Shown here: positions 17,015 to 24,477 of the stretch, in pieces
Position numbering within the stretch: position 1 is the stretch's first letter
Layout of the letters: every line of letters starts with the position of its first letter
Assembly (NCBI GenBank): GCA_905216145.1
Contig: CAJMST010000003.1
Location: forward strand, 1 to 64,000
Source: an uncultured bacterium
GTDB taxonomy: Bacteria > Actinomycetota > Coriobacteriia > Coriobacteriales > Coriobacteriaceae
Length of the DNA: 64,000 nt
Reading direction: 5' to 3'
Notes under the pieces: generated by a model
Databases searched by the model: none
What the model saw: only the letters and a program-made list of their open reading frames with translations
What the model was told of the DNA's origin: nothing
Made by a program: the position numbers and the translations under genes

Positions 17015-18409
17015 TTCCAATTTTGCTCGAACCCGCTGGATGTCCAATCTGGCGGGTTCGCCCTTTTTGTCGTAGTTCAGCGTGACCAGTATCTCGTCCT
17101 CCGAGACGACAGCCTGCCACACGAACGCCTTCAGCAGCGTCGCGTCGTCGAGCGCCGTCCCGCATTGCAGGAAGTCGGCGAAGCGCTGCGGGTCTATCCG
17201 CTCGTCCGTGATGGCCTCGAGGTCGTACCTCGCTCGCGCCTGCTGCTCCTCGAGCTCGGCTATGCGCTCGTTCACGCCCGGCGCTATCACGCCCTGCTCG
17301 ATGGCGTTGAGGATGTTCCTCAGGCCCCTCTCCGCGGCCCTGAGCGAGTCCTCTGCCTGCCTGCGGCGCGCCCGCACCTCGGCCGTGTCCGCGCGCTCCG
17401 CTACCATGTTGGCTATCTGCAGCGCCTCGCCGCGGTCGCCGAGCAGCCCGCGCAGCGCCGAGGCGATTGAACCTTCCAGCTCCTCGCGCCTGATGTTGCG
17501 GACGCACGACCCCGGGCAGCTGTAGTACTCGTACTTGACGTTGTTGCGGCCCCTGCCGCTCACGCCCTGCAGGTTCCTGCCGCATTCCGCGCACAGCGCC
17601 GCCCCCGCGAGGGCGAAGTCGCCCCAGTTCTCGCTCGAGCGCTGCTTGCGGCACTTGATTCCCTGGACCTCCATGAACGTCACCTCGTCCACGATCTGCG
17701 GCATCCCGCCCTCGCGGACGATGCCTCCCCACTCGTACCTGCCCGTGTACCTGCGGTCGCGAAGCATCTGCTGCACCATCGCCTGGCCGCACGGGTTGCC
17801 CTTGCGCGTCCTGAGGCCGCGCCGCGCGAACTCGCGCGCTATCGCGTTCATGGACATGCGCTCGAGCCTCAGCGCGAAGGCCTCGCGCACCCACGCAGCC
17901 TGCGCCTCGTCGACCTCGTACTCGTCGTCCCCGTTCCTGCGGTATCCGAAGATGCGCACGCCGTTGGTCTTGCACTTGAGGGCGTTGCCCTCCATTCCGC
18001 GCTTGGTCCTGATGGCGGTCTTCCTCGACTCGCAGGCGGCGAGCCCCTCGAGCAGCTTCTCGTAGATGATGCCCTCCGGGCTGTCGGGTATCTGCTCGAG
18101 CGCCGAGACCAGCTTGACGCCGCGCATGGCGAGCTCGCGCTTGTATATCGGCGCGTCGTACTCGCCGCGGCTGAAGCGGTCCATCATGTAGACGAGGACG
18201 ATCTCGCTCTCGCCGGCGTTGGCTATCATCCGCTGGAACTCGGGGCGGTCGTCGGTGCGCCCCGACACGGCGCGGTCGCAGTACTCCGCCGCGACCCCGT
18301 AGCCCTCGCGCGCGCACCACTCGCGGCAGACGCGCAGCTGGTCCTCGATGGATGCCTCGCGCTGCCTGTTGCACGAGAATCTCGCGTATATCACTGCCCT
18401 CTTTGGCAT
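16949..18409 (-). CDS. Large serine recombinase (phage integrase)
   Basis: This 486-residue enzyme integrates and excises the prophage. Residues 1 to about 150 are the resolvase catalytic domain: YARFSCNRQ places the nucleophile at Ser12, and LVYMMDRFSRGEYDA is conserved. A recombinase domain follows. A zinc ribbon (CAECGRN ... YYSCPGSC, about 275-305) and a coiled coil (about 330-410) complete the family layout. The last 18 codons lie inside the host tRNA gene read backwards, so this tail is host-encoded. In the circular phage the frame would continue after EWCP with VCLDSRTEICAV and end at 52649. A phage excisionase-type partner was not identified. Confidence 0.93.
   Translation of the reverse strand: MPKRAVIYARFSCNRQREASIEDQLRVCREWCAREGYGVAAEYCDRAVSGRTDDRPEFQRMIANAGESEIVLVYMMDRFSRGEYDAPIYKRELAMRGVKLVSALEQIPDSPEGIIYEKLLEGLAACESRKTAIRTKRGMEGNALKCKTNGVRIFGYRRNGDDEYEVDEAQAAWVREAFALRLERMSMNAIAREFARRGLRTRKGNPCGQAMVQQMLRDRRYTGRYEWGGIVREGGMPQIVDEVTFMEVQGIKCRKQRSSENWGDFALAGAALCAECGRNLQGVSGRGRNNVKYEYYSCPGSCVRNIRREELEGSIASALRGLLGDRGEALQIANMVAERADTAEVRARRRQAEDSLRAAERGLRNILNAIEQGVIAPGVNERIAELEEQQARARYDLEAITDERIDPQRFADFLQCGTALDDATLLKAFVWQAVVSEDEILVTLNYDKKGEPARLDIQRVRAKLEWCPMLDSNQRPSAPEADALIP
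17006..17015 (+). repeat. attL core (left prophage boundary)
   Basis: GGGGCACCAT covers the tRNA-Arg(CCG) 3' acceptor end, including CCA, plus one base. The identical ten bases occur at 52724-52733. Confidence 0.85.
17028..17068 (+). terminator. Phage-borne terminator behind the tRNA in the lysogen
   Basis: CGAACCCGC (17028-17036) pairs with GCGGGTTCG (17052-17060) and is followed by CCCTTTTT. It lies inside the 3' part of the recombinase gene on the opposite strand and could replace the host terminator that integration separates from the tRNA. Confidence 0.6.
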
Positions 18410-18464
18410 AATAGATATGTCACCCTTCCTTCAAGTTGAGTTTGCATGGGTGCACTGGTTGGAT

Positions 18465-18510
18465 GCCCCGTCGGCAGCGCTGGTACCGCTTTAGCCGACG
18501 GGGCTCTTTT
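18465..18510 (+). terminator. Hairpin between recombinase and unknown lysogeny gene
   Basis: GCCCCGTCGGC (18465-18475) pairs perfectly with GCCGACGGGGC (18494-18504). The T-rich side (TCTTTTAT) is on the plus strand, although both neighbouring genes are on the minus strand. It may block antisense transcription or act as an RNA structure between the two genes. Confidence 0.5.
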
Positions 18511-19405
18511 ATCTTCCGAGATAGACAACGGTCACCCTCCATATGGGAAAGCCGTCGTGACCTTCTCGCTTTTGGCAGCAGGCGAAATAGGGGCGTTCGC
18601 CGGCATGCTCGGCGAGGGTCTTGTAGTGCACGCACCTCGCGCTGACATCGGCCGCCATCGCCCCATCCACAAAGACGGCGACATGCGGTTTCGCCGTTGA
18701 CCCGCGAGGAGTCGGGATCAGCTCCGTGGAGACCTCGACCGGAAATACCCCGCTTTTTCTCATGCCGGTCCACTTGTCATCCTCGATGTAGACGCAGTCT
18801 CCGTCCACGCCCACCGGCAGTTCTCGCCCGCACGCCTTCGACAGTTCAAGCCTGGTGCGCTCCGATAAGGCGGCCGACTCGCATTCGGGGGAATGCCTTT
18901 CCTCGAAGCTGACGTCGCGTCCAAGGCCCTTGCAGGCATCGAGCCACGCGAATATCTCCTCGGGCTCGTCGATCATCATGACGACGGTTGGGATTCCCTT
19001 GGCGTACCATCCCGTCATTCTGCACGACACGGTGATCCTGTATCCGAGCTCCGTAATGTCCTTGAACGTGTTTCCGAGAGCCGACGCTGCCCCAAACACC
19101 TTTCCTTTGTACGCGAGCGCGAAGCCATTGTCCGTAGTGTCCCATACGCCACCCGTGAGCTCGCTTCTCAGCCGCATTGGCTTCGTCACGACTTCGGCAT
19201 CGAACACATCACCTTTACGAATCTTCCTCAACGGCTCGCCGTAATAGACGTATACGGTGCGCTCGCACTCACCGCGAAACGATATGGACTTGCCAACGCC
19301 AACCTGCTGGCCAATCTTAGCGGCAGCAGCGTCCCCTATCATATCTTTCGCCGTGCTGAGAGCGGCGTTAGCGGCGGCTCTCGCAATGTCACCGAACAGA
19401 CCCAT
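18509..19405 (-). CDS. Unknown protein expressed with the repressor
   Basis: The 298-residue product has an Ala-rich, amphipathic N-terminal helix (MGLFGDIARAAANAALSTAK) and no domain I recognise. The rest is a mixed alpha/beta sequence with ERTVYVYYGEPLRKI, a Cys-containing middle part and a C-terminal YFACCQKREGHDGFPIW-like segment. It lies three bases after the CI-like repressor gene on the same strand, so it is probably transcribed in the lysogen. That position is typical of superinfection exclusion, immunity or other lysogenic-conversion genes. The function is not known. Confidence 0.6.
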   Translation of the reverse strand: MGLFGDIARAAANAALSTAKDMIGDAAAAKIGQQVGVGKSISFRGECERTVYVYYGEPLRKIRKGDVFDAEVVTKPMRLRSELTGGVWDTTDNGFALAYKGKVFGAASALGNTFKDITELGYRITVSCRMTGWYAKGIPTVVMMIDEPEEIFAWLDACKGLGRDVSFEERHSPECESAALSERTRLELSKACGRELPVGVDGDCVYIEDDKWTGMRKSGVFPVEVSTELIPTPRGSTAKPHVAVFVDGAMAADVSARCVHYKTLAEHAGERPYFACCQKREGHDGFPIWRVTVVYLGR

Positions 19406-19408
19406 AGG

Positions 19409-19624
19409 TCATTCCCCCTCGTCCCACGAACCAGTCCCAAGCAACTCATCGACAGAGCACCCATAGAATCTGGCGAGCTTCACAAGCTTCGTTCCATTTA
19501 TCTCGCGCTGCCCGTTTTCAATCATCGAGTACATGGGTACGCCGATGCCGAGTGCGCTGGCAACCTCTGGCTGCTTCTTCTTGTATTTGAGCCTCGTTTC
19601 TTTGAGGCGAAACTTCATGCCCAC
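19409..19624 (-). CDS. CI-like prophage repressor (XRE family)
   Basis: This 71-residue protein is a bare helix-turn-helix domain: KFRLKETRLKYKKKQPEVAS then ALGIGVPMYSMIENGQREI and KLVKLARFYGCSVDELLG. A GTG at 19624 is six bases from AGGAGG; an ATG two codons later is the alternative. It lacks a LexA-like peptidase domain, so induction cannot be by the classical RecA self-cleavage route. It is divergent from the Cro-like gene across a shared operator region. Confidence 0.85.
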   Translation of the reverse strand: MGMKFRLKETRLKYKKKQPEVASALGIGVPMYSMIENGQREINGTKLVKLARFYGCSVDELLGTGSWDEGE

Positions 19625-19667
19625 GGTTACCTCCTGTTTCTAAGCGTGAGCATATTGTACAAAAAGA

Positions 19668-19682
19668 TTTACAAATAGCGAA
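19668..19682. promoter_or_regulatory. Operator O1, repressor-side
   Basis: TTTACAAATAGCGAA matches O3 at 13 of 15 positions. It lies close to the repressor start and could mediate autoregulation. Confidence 0.65.
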
Positions 19683-19689
19683 ATCATGC

Positions 19690-19718
19690 TTGCAAACAGC
19701 TAGGCACTAATCTATATT
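19690..19718 (+). promoter_or_regulatory. Early rightward promoter for the Cro-like gene
   Basis: TTGCAA at 19690-19695 and TATATT at 19713-19718 are spaced by exactly 17 bases. Operator O2 overlaps the end of the -10 box, so a bound repressor would exclude RNA polymerase. Confidence 0.75.
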
Positions 19719-19731
19719 CACGTATTGTGAA
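19717..19731. promoter_or_regulatory. Operator O2
   Basis: TTCACGTATTGTGAA is an inverted repeat (TTCAC / GTGAA with a 5-base centre) overlapping the -10 box of the early promoter. Confidence 0.8.
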
Positions 19732-19732
19732 G

Positions 19733-19747
19733 TTCACAAATAGTGAA
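19733..19747. promoter_or_regulatory. Operator O3
   Basis: TTCACAAATAGTGAA has the same TTCAC / GTGAA arms as O2, 16 bases centre to centre, and lies just before the Cro-like start. Confidence 0.8.
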
Positions 19748-19759
19748 ATGGAGGTGCAA

Positions 19760-19966
19760 ATGAATCCCATTGCTAGCGAACGTGTCCGCATTGGTCTCAG
19801 TCAAGAGGACCTGGCAGAGAAGATCGGCCTCAAGAGTCGAGCTACTGTCGCCAGTTATGAGAATGGAGGAGAGATCCCCGGCTCGAAACTGGTGGCGATG
19901 ACTCGCCTGTTTAAGTGTTCGGCTGACTACCTACTCGGTCTTACCGACAACCGGACGGTGTCCTAA
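19760..19966 (+). CDS. Cro-like regulator (XRE family)
   Basis: This 68-residue helix-turn-helix protein begins MNPIASERVRIGLSQEDLAE, with the recognition region KIGLKSRATVASYENGGEIPG and the typical end KCSADYLLGLTDN. I start it at the ATG at 19760, which has GGAGG eight bases upstream; the longer frame would include operator DNA. As the first gene of the rightward early transcript it probably represses the CI-like gene or early transcription. Confidence 0.82.
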   Translation: MNPIASERVRIGLSQEDLAEKIGLKSRATVASYENGGEIPGSKLVAMTRLFKCSADYLLGLTDNRTVS

Positions 19967-20092
19967 ATGGACGCCAAAGAACACGAAAGTAAGCTCAAGA
20001 CCCCGCGCGAGATAGCGCTCGACACCATGTGCTCGACGCTTCGGGCGGTGTACCGGGAATGGGAGAGGAAGGAGGGAAGCAAGAGACAGTGA
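19967..20092 (+). CDS. Small early phage protein, unknown
   Basis: A 41-residue charged peptide (MDAKEHESKLKTPREIAL ... EGSKRQ) starts directly after the Cro-like stop (TAAATG). Its TGA overlaps the GTG of the next gene. The tight packing and typical codon use support it as real; nothing indicates its function. Confidence 0.6.
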   Translation: MDAKEHESKLKTPREIALDTMCSTLRAVYREWERKEGSKRQ

Positions 20093-20442
20093 GGCAATGG
20101 TCGACACGTGAGATCCGGTACCTGAGGGAGCATGCCGGCGACGGCGCCAAGGAGATAGCAAAGGCGCTGGGCCGCAGCACCGACGCGGTCAAGTGGCAGG
20201 CGCGCAGATGCGGAATATCGCTCCGCCAGCGCTGGATGTGCCCGAAGTGCGGGCGCACGACGTTCAAGCCGCTGAACAAGGCGAACGGCTGGTGCGCGGA
20301 GTGCACGAAGGAGGGCCACGTGGCAGACCTCAGGGAGCAGGCAAACGCGATGCGCGAGGAGGCGGCGAGGGCTAAGCGGAACGACAGGGAGCGGCAGAGG
20401 TGCTACAGCGCCAAGAGCCGCGCCAAAAAAGTCCCAAAATAG
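20089..20442 (+). CDS. DNA-binding-like protein: HTH plus zinc ribbon
   Basis: This 117-residue protein starts at a GTG overlapping the previous stop (GTGA), with GGAGGG upstream. Residues 1-45 (RQWSTREIRYLREHAGD, AKEIAKALGRSTDAVKWQA) look like a SANT/Myb or homeodomain-like helix-turn-helix. CPKCGRTT and CAECTKEG form a zinc knuckle at about 51-75. A basic helix follows. It probably binds nucleic acid as an early regulator. Confidence 0.65.
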   Translation: MRQWSTREIRYLREHAGDGAKEIAKALGRSTDAVKWQARRCGISLRQRWMCPKCGRTTFKPLNKANGWCAECTKEGHVADLREQANAMREEAARAKRNDRERQRCYSAKSRAKKVPK

Positions 20443-20498
20443 CCACCCTAAAAGCCACACCTGCATCTACCTGCGGAAACATCAGAAGGGAACACAAG

Positions 20499-20780
20499 AT
20501 GTACACATACAAAGAAGCGAGCGCCCCCAGCTACCAACTTGTGAGCACTCGCAAACACAGCCCCGGACACGAGGCTCAGACCATCATAGCACCCAAGCCA
20601 TACCGACCGACCGTCCGCGAGCAGCTCGACTCCGACGCTTTCAAGGCGGGGGCCATGGTCGGCTTCATCGCCGCCGCGGTCCTGTTCGCGGCGGTCCTGA
20701 CCGTCTTCGTCCTCCCGACGATGGACGGCGCGGTCCAGGCCGCCAAGGCGGCATGCGCGGCGGGAGCGGTCAATGCGTAA
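20499..20780 (+). CDS. Small phage membrane protein
   Basis: The 93-residue product has one membrane segment near residues 56-80 (GAMVGFIAAAVLFAAVLTVF). I use the ATG at 20499 (MYTYKEASAP) because GAAGGGAA precedes it; the longer frame overlaps the previous gene. Function unknown. It overlaps the next gene by eight bases. Confidence 0.6.
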   Translation: MYTYKEASAPSYQLVSTRKHSPGHEAQTIIAPKPYRPTVREQLDSDAFKAGAMVGFIAAAVLFAAVLTVFVLPTMDGAVQAAKAACAAGAVNA

Positions 20781-21111
20781 CGACGAGAGGTACCGCCAGA
20801 AGCCGATGGGCAACCAGCTCGAGATCTTCGGGCTCGGCGCGGACGGCGAGCAGGACATGGCGGACGCGCGCGCATGGATAGGCGAGCACCCGCGGGCGTG
20901 GGACTTCATGGTCGAGCAGGCCACCCGCCTCAACCGCAAGGGCTACGTATCCATCAACTACCTCATTCACATGGTGCGCAACGAGCTGCACGTGGGCGTG
21001 AAGAACGGCCTCGCGCCGAGCCTCGCCCGCATCATGGAGGCGCGCTACCCGCACCTCAAGCACGCGTTCAACAAGCACCGCTCGAAATCGGACGGGTTCT
21101 GCGATGAGTAG
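20773..21111 (+). CDS. Phage protein of unknown function
   Basis: The 112-residue protein has a helical, charged composition (QLEIFGLGADGEQDMADARAW, then INYLIHMVRNELHVG). I do not recognise a family. It overlaps both neighbours by a few bases within the early operon, directly before the nuclease gene, so a role in DNA metabolism or its control is possible but only inferred from position. Confidence 0.6.
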   Translation: MRNDERYRQKPMGNQLEIFGLGADGEQDMADARAWIGEHPRAWDFMVEQATRLNRKGYVSINYLIHMVRNELHVGVKNGLAPSLARIMEARYPHLKHAFNKHRSKSDGFCDE

Positions 21112-21472
21112 GAGCAGGAGGACCGCGAAGGACGCGGGCACGAGGTTCGAGCGCCTGGTCGCCGACTACCTCGCCGGGAGGCTGGGGGCCGACATCGACA
21201 GGCAGGTCAAGACCGGCTCGAGGGACACGGGCGACATCCGCGGCGTGTCGGTGGCCGGGCGCGGCATCGCAATCGAGTGCAAGGACTACCAAGGAAGACA
21301 CGAGCTGCCCAAGTGGCTGCGCGAGGCGGAGACCGAGCGAAGGAACCGCGGGGCCGACTACGGCGTGGTCGTCTGGAAGCGCCGCGGGACCGCCATCCCG
21401 GGCGAGCAGTTCGTGACCATGACATTGGAGACGTTCGCGGCGATGCTCGCGGGCGCCGAGAAGGAGGAATAG
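21104..21472 (+). CDS. PD-(D/E)XK nuclease, Holliday-junction-resolvase-like
   Basis: This 122-residue protein has the layout of phage and archaeal Hjc-type resolvases: an early Glu in GTRFERLVADYL (Glu16), Asp44 in GDIRG, and Glu58-x-Lys60 in IAIECKDY, followed by a helix with WLREAETERRN. These give the metal-binding PD-(D/E)XK core. It would cut branched DNA after phage recombination or before packaging. It lies upstream of the ERF annealing protein and SSB, so the three form a recombination module. Confidence 0.8.
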   Translation: MSRSRRTAKDAGTRFERLVADYLAGRLGADIDRQVKTGSRDTGDIRGVSVAGRGIAIECKDYQGRHELPKWLREAETERRNRGADYGVVVWKRRGTAIPGEQFVTMTLETFAAMLAGAEKEE

Positions 21473-21474
21473 CG

Positions 21475-21687
21475 ATGGAGAGCACAAACATACCGGTGGA
21501 GATCGAGGCCAAGTTCAAGCAGGCCACCGTGAAGGGCGGCGTCGCCGTCCTGCAGTTCGAGGTCGACACGGAGGACAGCGCGGCGTTCGACGCCATCCGC
21601 AAGAGCGGCGAGGAGGTCTGGCTGTCCATCCAGAGCAAGCAGCCGCAGATCCTGTTCGTGAGCCACGACGGGGAGGTGACCGAGTGA
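21475..21687 (+). CDS. Small phage protein, unknown
   Basis: The 70-residue product (MESTNIPVEIEAKFKQAT ...) is predicted to be mostly beta strand and acidic. GGAGGAAT precedes the ATG. Its TGA overlaps the next ATG (TGATG). No family recognised. Confidence 0.6.
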   Translation: MESTNIPVEIEAKFKQATVKGGVAVLQFEVDTEDSAAFDAIRKSGEEVWLSIQSKQPQILFVSHDGEVTE

Positions 21688-21908
21688 TGGCGGACTACAA
21701 GGGGATGTTCGCCGAGCTGGCCGAGCTCGCCACGGAGGAGCAGGCGATGTTCGCCATCTCGGTCATAACGAAGTCCGACGAGTCGTTCCACAGGTTCATG
21801 GACGCGCGCGAGAGGCTGTCCAGGTGGATCGTCGAGCACGCGGCGGCCATCGACGAGGTGCTGACCGAGGAGAAGTACAACAAGATGCTCAACGAGGAGG
21901 TCAGGTAA
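21687..21908 (+). CDS. Small phage protein, unknown
   Basis: This 73-residue helical acidic protein (MADYKGMFAELAELATEEQ ...) overlaps the stop before it and the start after it, with GGGAGG upstream. No domain recognised. Confidence 0.6.
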   Translation: MADYKGMFAELAELATEEQAMFAISVITKSDESFHRFMDARERLSRWIVEHAAAIDEVLTEEKYNKMLNEEVR

Positions 21909-22963
21909 TGGCAGGGGAGAACGGAGCCGAGGAGGTCGTCGCCGAGGTCATCGAGGAACAGGGGGCGCCCGACCTCGTCGTCACGTACTCGCCGTCCGTC
22001 ATCAGCGCGAACTTCGACGCGATGGAGGCCAGCATCCGCGCGAAGGTCGCGGACTACGAGGGCGCCAAGTACGACCTGACCAAGGACGAGTCCATCAAGG
22101 AGGCCAAGAACGACCGCCACTACCTCAACGGCCTGAAGAACGAGATCGAGGAGCGTCGAAAGGCCGTGAAGCGCGAGTACAACAAGCCGCTCGCCGACTT
22201 CGAGAAGCGCTGCAAGGAGATCACGTCCATCATCGACGGAGCGTCGGACGGCATCAAGGCGCAGATCGACCAGGCCGAGGAGGAACGCAAGGCACGCGCG
22301 AAGGCCAAGCTCGAGGAGCACTACGAGACGTTCGCCGGGCTGCTCGCGCCGGTCGTCCCCTACGAGCGCCTCCACGAGAAGCAGTGGCTCAACAAGAACT
22401 TCGGCGAGGTCAAGGCGAAGAAGGCGCTCGAGGCCAAGGTCTCGAAGCTCGCGGGCGACTGGGAGACGCTCAAGTCGCAGTTCGAGGGCGAGCCCTACTA
22501 CGAGGAGGCCGAGCGCGAGCTGTTCGCGACCCTCGACCTCGGCGCGGCCATCACCTCGGCACGCAAGGCGGCCGAGGAGGCCGCACGCATCGCCGAGCTG
22601 AAGGCGGCGATGGAACCCGAACCCGAGCCAGAGCCCGAGCCCGAGCCAGAGCCCGAGCCCGAGCCAGAGCCCGAGCCGGAGCCGCAACCGGAACCCGAGC
22701 CGGTGCCTGTCGGCAACTGGTACCCGGGTGGCTCACCGATGCAGGAGATCGGCGAGCGCATCGGACCGGCACCCGTGCTCCGTCCGGCACCGCGCCCCGC
22801 AGCGGCCCCGCAGCCGAGCGCCGCGACCCCGTGCGTGATGGTCATCGACTCGGCGACGACCGGGCAGATGCAGTCCATCGGGCGCTTCGCCGGGAGCATC
22901 GGCGTGAGCGGCGTGTTCAAGCGCGGCACGCTTCAGCAGGTCTACGAGCGCACGATCCGTTAG
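21908..22963 (+). CDS. DUF1351-type phage protein with an EP-repeat linker
   Basis: This 351-residue protein matches the layout of phage DUF1351 proteins found beside recombination genes: a charged alpha-helical N-terminal region (YEGAKYDLTKDESIKEAKND, LKNEIEERRKAVKREYNKPL) that is probably coiled coil. Residues about 238-265 are an almost pure Glu-Pro repeat. The C-terminal 60 residues (IDSATTGQMQSIGRFAGSIG) form a small separate domain. The ATG overlaps the previous stop (TAATG). It likely works with the ERF protein; the mechanism is unknown. Confidence 0.72.
   Translation: MAGENGAEEVVAEVIEEQGAPDLVVTYSPSVISANFDAMEASIRAKVADYEGAKYDLTKDESIKEAKNDRHYLNGLKNEIEERRKAVKREYNKPLADFEKRCKEITSIIDGASDGIKAQIDQAEEERKARAKAKLEEHYETFAGLLAPVVPYERLHEKQWLNKNFGEVKAKKALEAKVSKLAGDWETLKSQFEGEPYYEEAERELFATLDLGAAITSARKAAEEAARIAELKAAMEPEPEPEPEPEPEPEPEPEPEPEPQPEPEPVPVGNWYPGGSPMQEIGERIGPAPVLRPAPRPAAAPQPSAATPCVMVIDSATTGQMQSIGRFAGSIGVSGVFKRGTLQQVYERTIR
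22617..22708 (+). repeat. Glu-Pro codon repeat inside the DUF1351-like gene
   Basis: Tandem GAGCCC/GAGCCA/GAACCC hexamers encode an (EP)n linker. The near-identical units could expand or contract by slippage. Confidence 0.85.
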
Positions 22964-22972
22964 GAGCCATGA

Positions 22973-23533
22973 ATGGCAGACGAGAAGCACATCACCATCA
23001 CCGAGGCGGTCGCCAAGGTCCAGCGCTCCGTGGTGGTGCCCAAGGCCCGCTACAACGCCTACGCGAAGTTCAGCTACCGCTCGTTCGAGGACATTGTGGC
23101 GGCGCTCAAGGAGCCATGCAAGGACGCCGGCGTGGCCTTCACTCTCAGCGACGGGGTTGAGCACATCGGCGAGAGGTACTACGTCAAGGCGACCTGCCGC
23201 ATCTTCTTCGAGGACGGGAGCGGCGACGCCATGGAGGTGAGCGCCTACGCCAGGGAGGACGAGCACAAGAAGGGCTCCGACGACGCGCAGGTGACCGGCA
23301 TGGCATCGAGCTACGCCCGCAAGTACGCGCTGTGCGGCGCGTTCGCCATCGACGGGCAATCCGACCCGGACTCCCTCACGGACAGTCCCGAGAAGGAGCC
23401 TCCGGCGCAGGGGCCGTTCATCGCCAAGTGCAAGGCCTGCGGCACGAGCTACCAGTTCGAGAGCCGCGAGCAGTACGAGGCGTTCATCCAGAACCCCGGT
23501 TGCTGCGCCACGCCGACGTGGAGGGTCGTGTAG
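22973..23533 (+). CDS. erf: ERF-family single-strand annealing protein
   Basis: This 186-residue protein has the ERF superfamily core: ITEAVAKVQRSVVVPKARYNAYAKFSYRSFEDI, then DDAQVTGMASSYARKYALCGAFAID. ERF proteins bind single-stranded DNA and anneal complementary strands during phage recombination or circularisation. The C-terminal 45 residues add a zinc-ribbon-like CKACGTSYQF ... CCATPTW. AGGAGCC precedes the ATG. It sits with DUF1351, SSB and a resolvase-like gene. Confidence 0.88.
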   Translation: MADEKHITITEAVAKVQRSVVVPKARYNAYAKFSYRSFEDIVAALKEPCKDAGVAFTLSDGVEHIGERYYVKATCRIFFEDGSGDAMEVSAYAREDEHKKGSDDAQVTGMASSYARKYALCGAFAIDGQSDPDSLTDSPEKEPPAQGPFIAKCKACGTSYQFESREQYEAFIQNPGCCATPTWRVV

Positions 23534-23536
23534 GCC

Positions 23537-23884
23537 ATGCAGGACCTGTACGGCGAGCGCGAGCGGCTCTTCGAGCAGCTCATGTCCGAACTCGAGGCCC
23601 TGCGCAGGACCGGGCAGCAGTACGCGGAGAACGAGGCCGACTACCGCAAGGCCCTGCGCATCGCCATCCTCGAGGAGCGCTCCAAGGGCACGCCGGTGAC
23701 CATCATCGGCGACCTGTGCCGGGGGCGCGAGGAGATAGCCGAGAAGAAGCAGCTGCGCGACTGCGCCGAAGCCCTCTACAAGGCATCGAGCGAGGCGATC
23801 ATGGCGCTGAAGCTGCGAATCAAGACAGTAGACGCCGACATCCAGAGGACATGGACGAGCGGCGGAGAGGAGACATACAGATGA
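23537..23884 (+). CDS. Coiled-coil phage protein, unknown
   Basis: The 115-residue product is almost entirely charged helix (LYGERERLFEQLMSELEALRR, KKQLRDCAEALYKASSEAIMALKLRIKTVDADIQ) and is probably a coiled-coil dimer. It lies between erf and ssb and overlaps the ssb start by four bases. Function unknown; a helper role in recombination is only inferred. Confidence 0.6.
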   Translation: MQDLYGERERLFEQLMSELEALRRTGQQYAENEADYRKALRIAILEERSKGTPVTIIGDLCRGREEIAEKKQLRDCAEALYKASSEAIMALKLRIKTVDADIQRTWTSGGEETYR

Positions 23885-24477
23885 GCATCAACAGAGTGGT
23901 CGTGTCGGGCAATTTGACCCGAGACCCCGAGCTGCGCGTCACGCCGGGCGGCACGCAGGTGCTGGGCTTCGGCGTCGCGGTCAACGACCGCCGCCGCAAC
24001 CAGCAGACGGGGGAGTGGGAGGACTACCCCAATTTCATCGACTGCACCATGTTCGGCAACCGCGCCGAGGCGCTCTCGCGCATCCTGCGCAAGGGCATGA
24101 AGGTCGCCATCGAGGGGAAGCTTCGCTACAGCTCCTGGGAGGACAAGAACGGGGGCGGCAGGCGCTCGAAGGTCGAGATCATCCCCGACGAGGTCGTCCT
24201 CATGAGCCAGAACCCCAACGGCCAGCAGGCGCCTCAGCAGTACGCGCCGCAGGGCTACCAGCAGCAGGCGTACCCGCCCCGACAGGCGCCGCAGCCCGCG
24301 CCGCAGGCGTACGCCCCGCATCCGGCGCCCCAGCATCCCGCGCCGCAGTGGAACGCCCAGCAGGCCTACCAGCAGGCCCCGCAGGCGGTACCGCAACCGG
24401 CACCGCAGCAGGCAGCGCCGCAGCCGGCACCCGCCCAGCAGCAGCTGGACGTGTACGACGAGGACATCCCGTTCTGA
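23881..24477 (+). CDS. ssb: Single-stranded DNA-binding protein
   Basis: This 198-residue SSB has an N-terminal OB fold (SINRVVVSGNLTRDPELRVT, GFGVAVNDRRRNQQTGEWED, FIDCTMFGNRAEAL, GMKVAIEGKLRY) and a long Gln/Pro/Ala-rich disordered linker ending in DEDIPF, the acidic tip that recruits partner proteins. The linker has many PQ-type repeats. It protects single strands during phage replication and recombination. Confidence 0.93.
   Translation: MSINRVVVSGNLTRDPELRVTPGGTQVLGFGVAVNDRRRNQQTGEWEDYPNFIDCTMFGNRAEALSRILRKGMKVAIEGKLRYSSWEDKNGGGRRSKVEIIPDEVVLMSQNPNGQQAPQQYAPQGYQQQAYPPRQAPQPAPQAYAPHPAPQHPAPQWNAQQAYQQAPQAVPQPAPQQAAPQPAPAQQQLDVYDEDIPF

Noticed and set aside
22617..22708. CRISPR-like tandem repeat
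   Set aside because: The units are six-base Glu-Pro codon pairs inside an open reading frame, without spacers.
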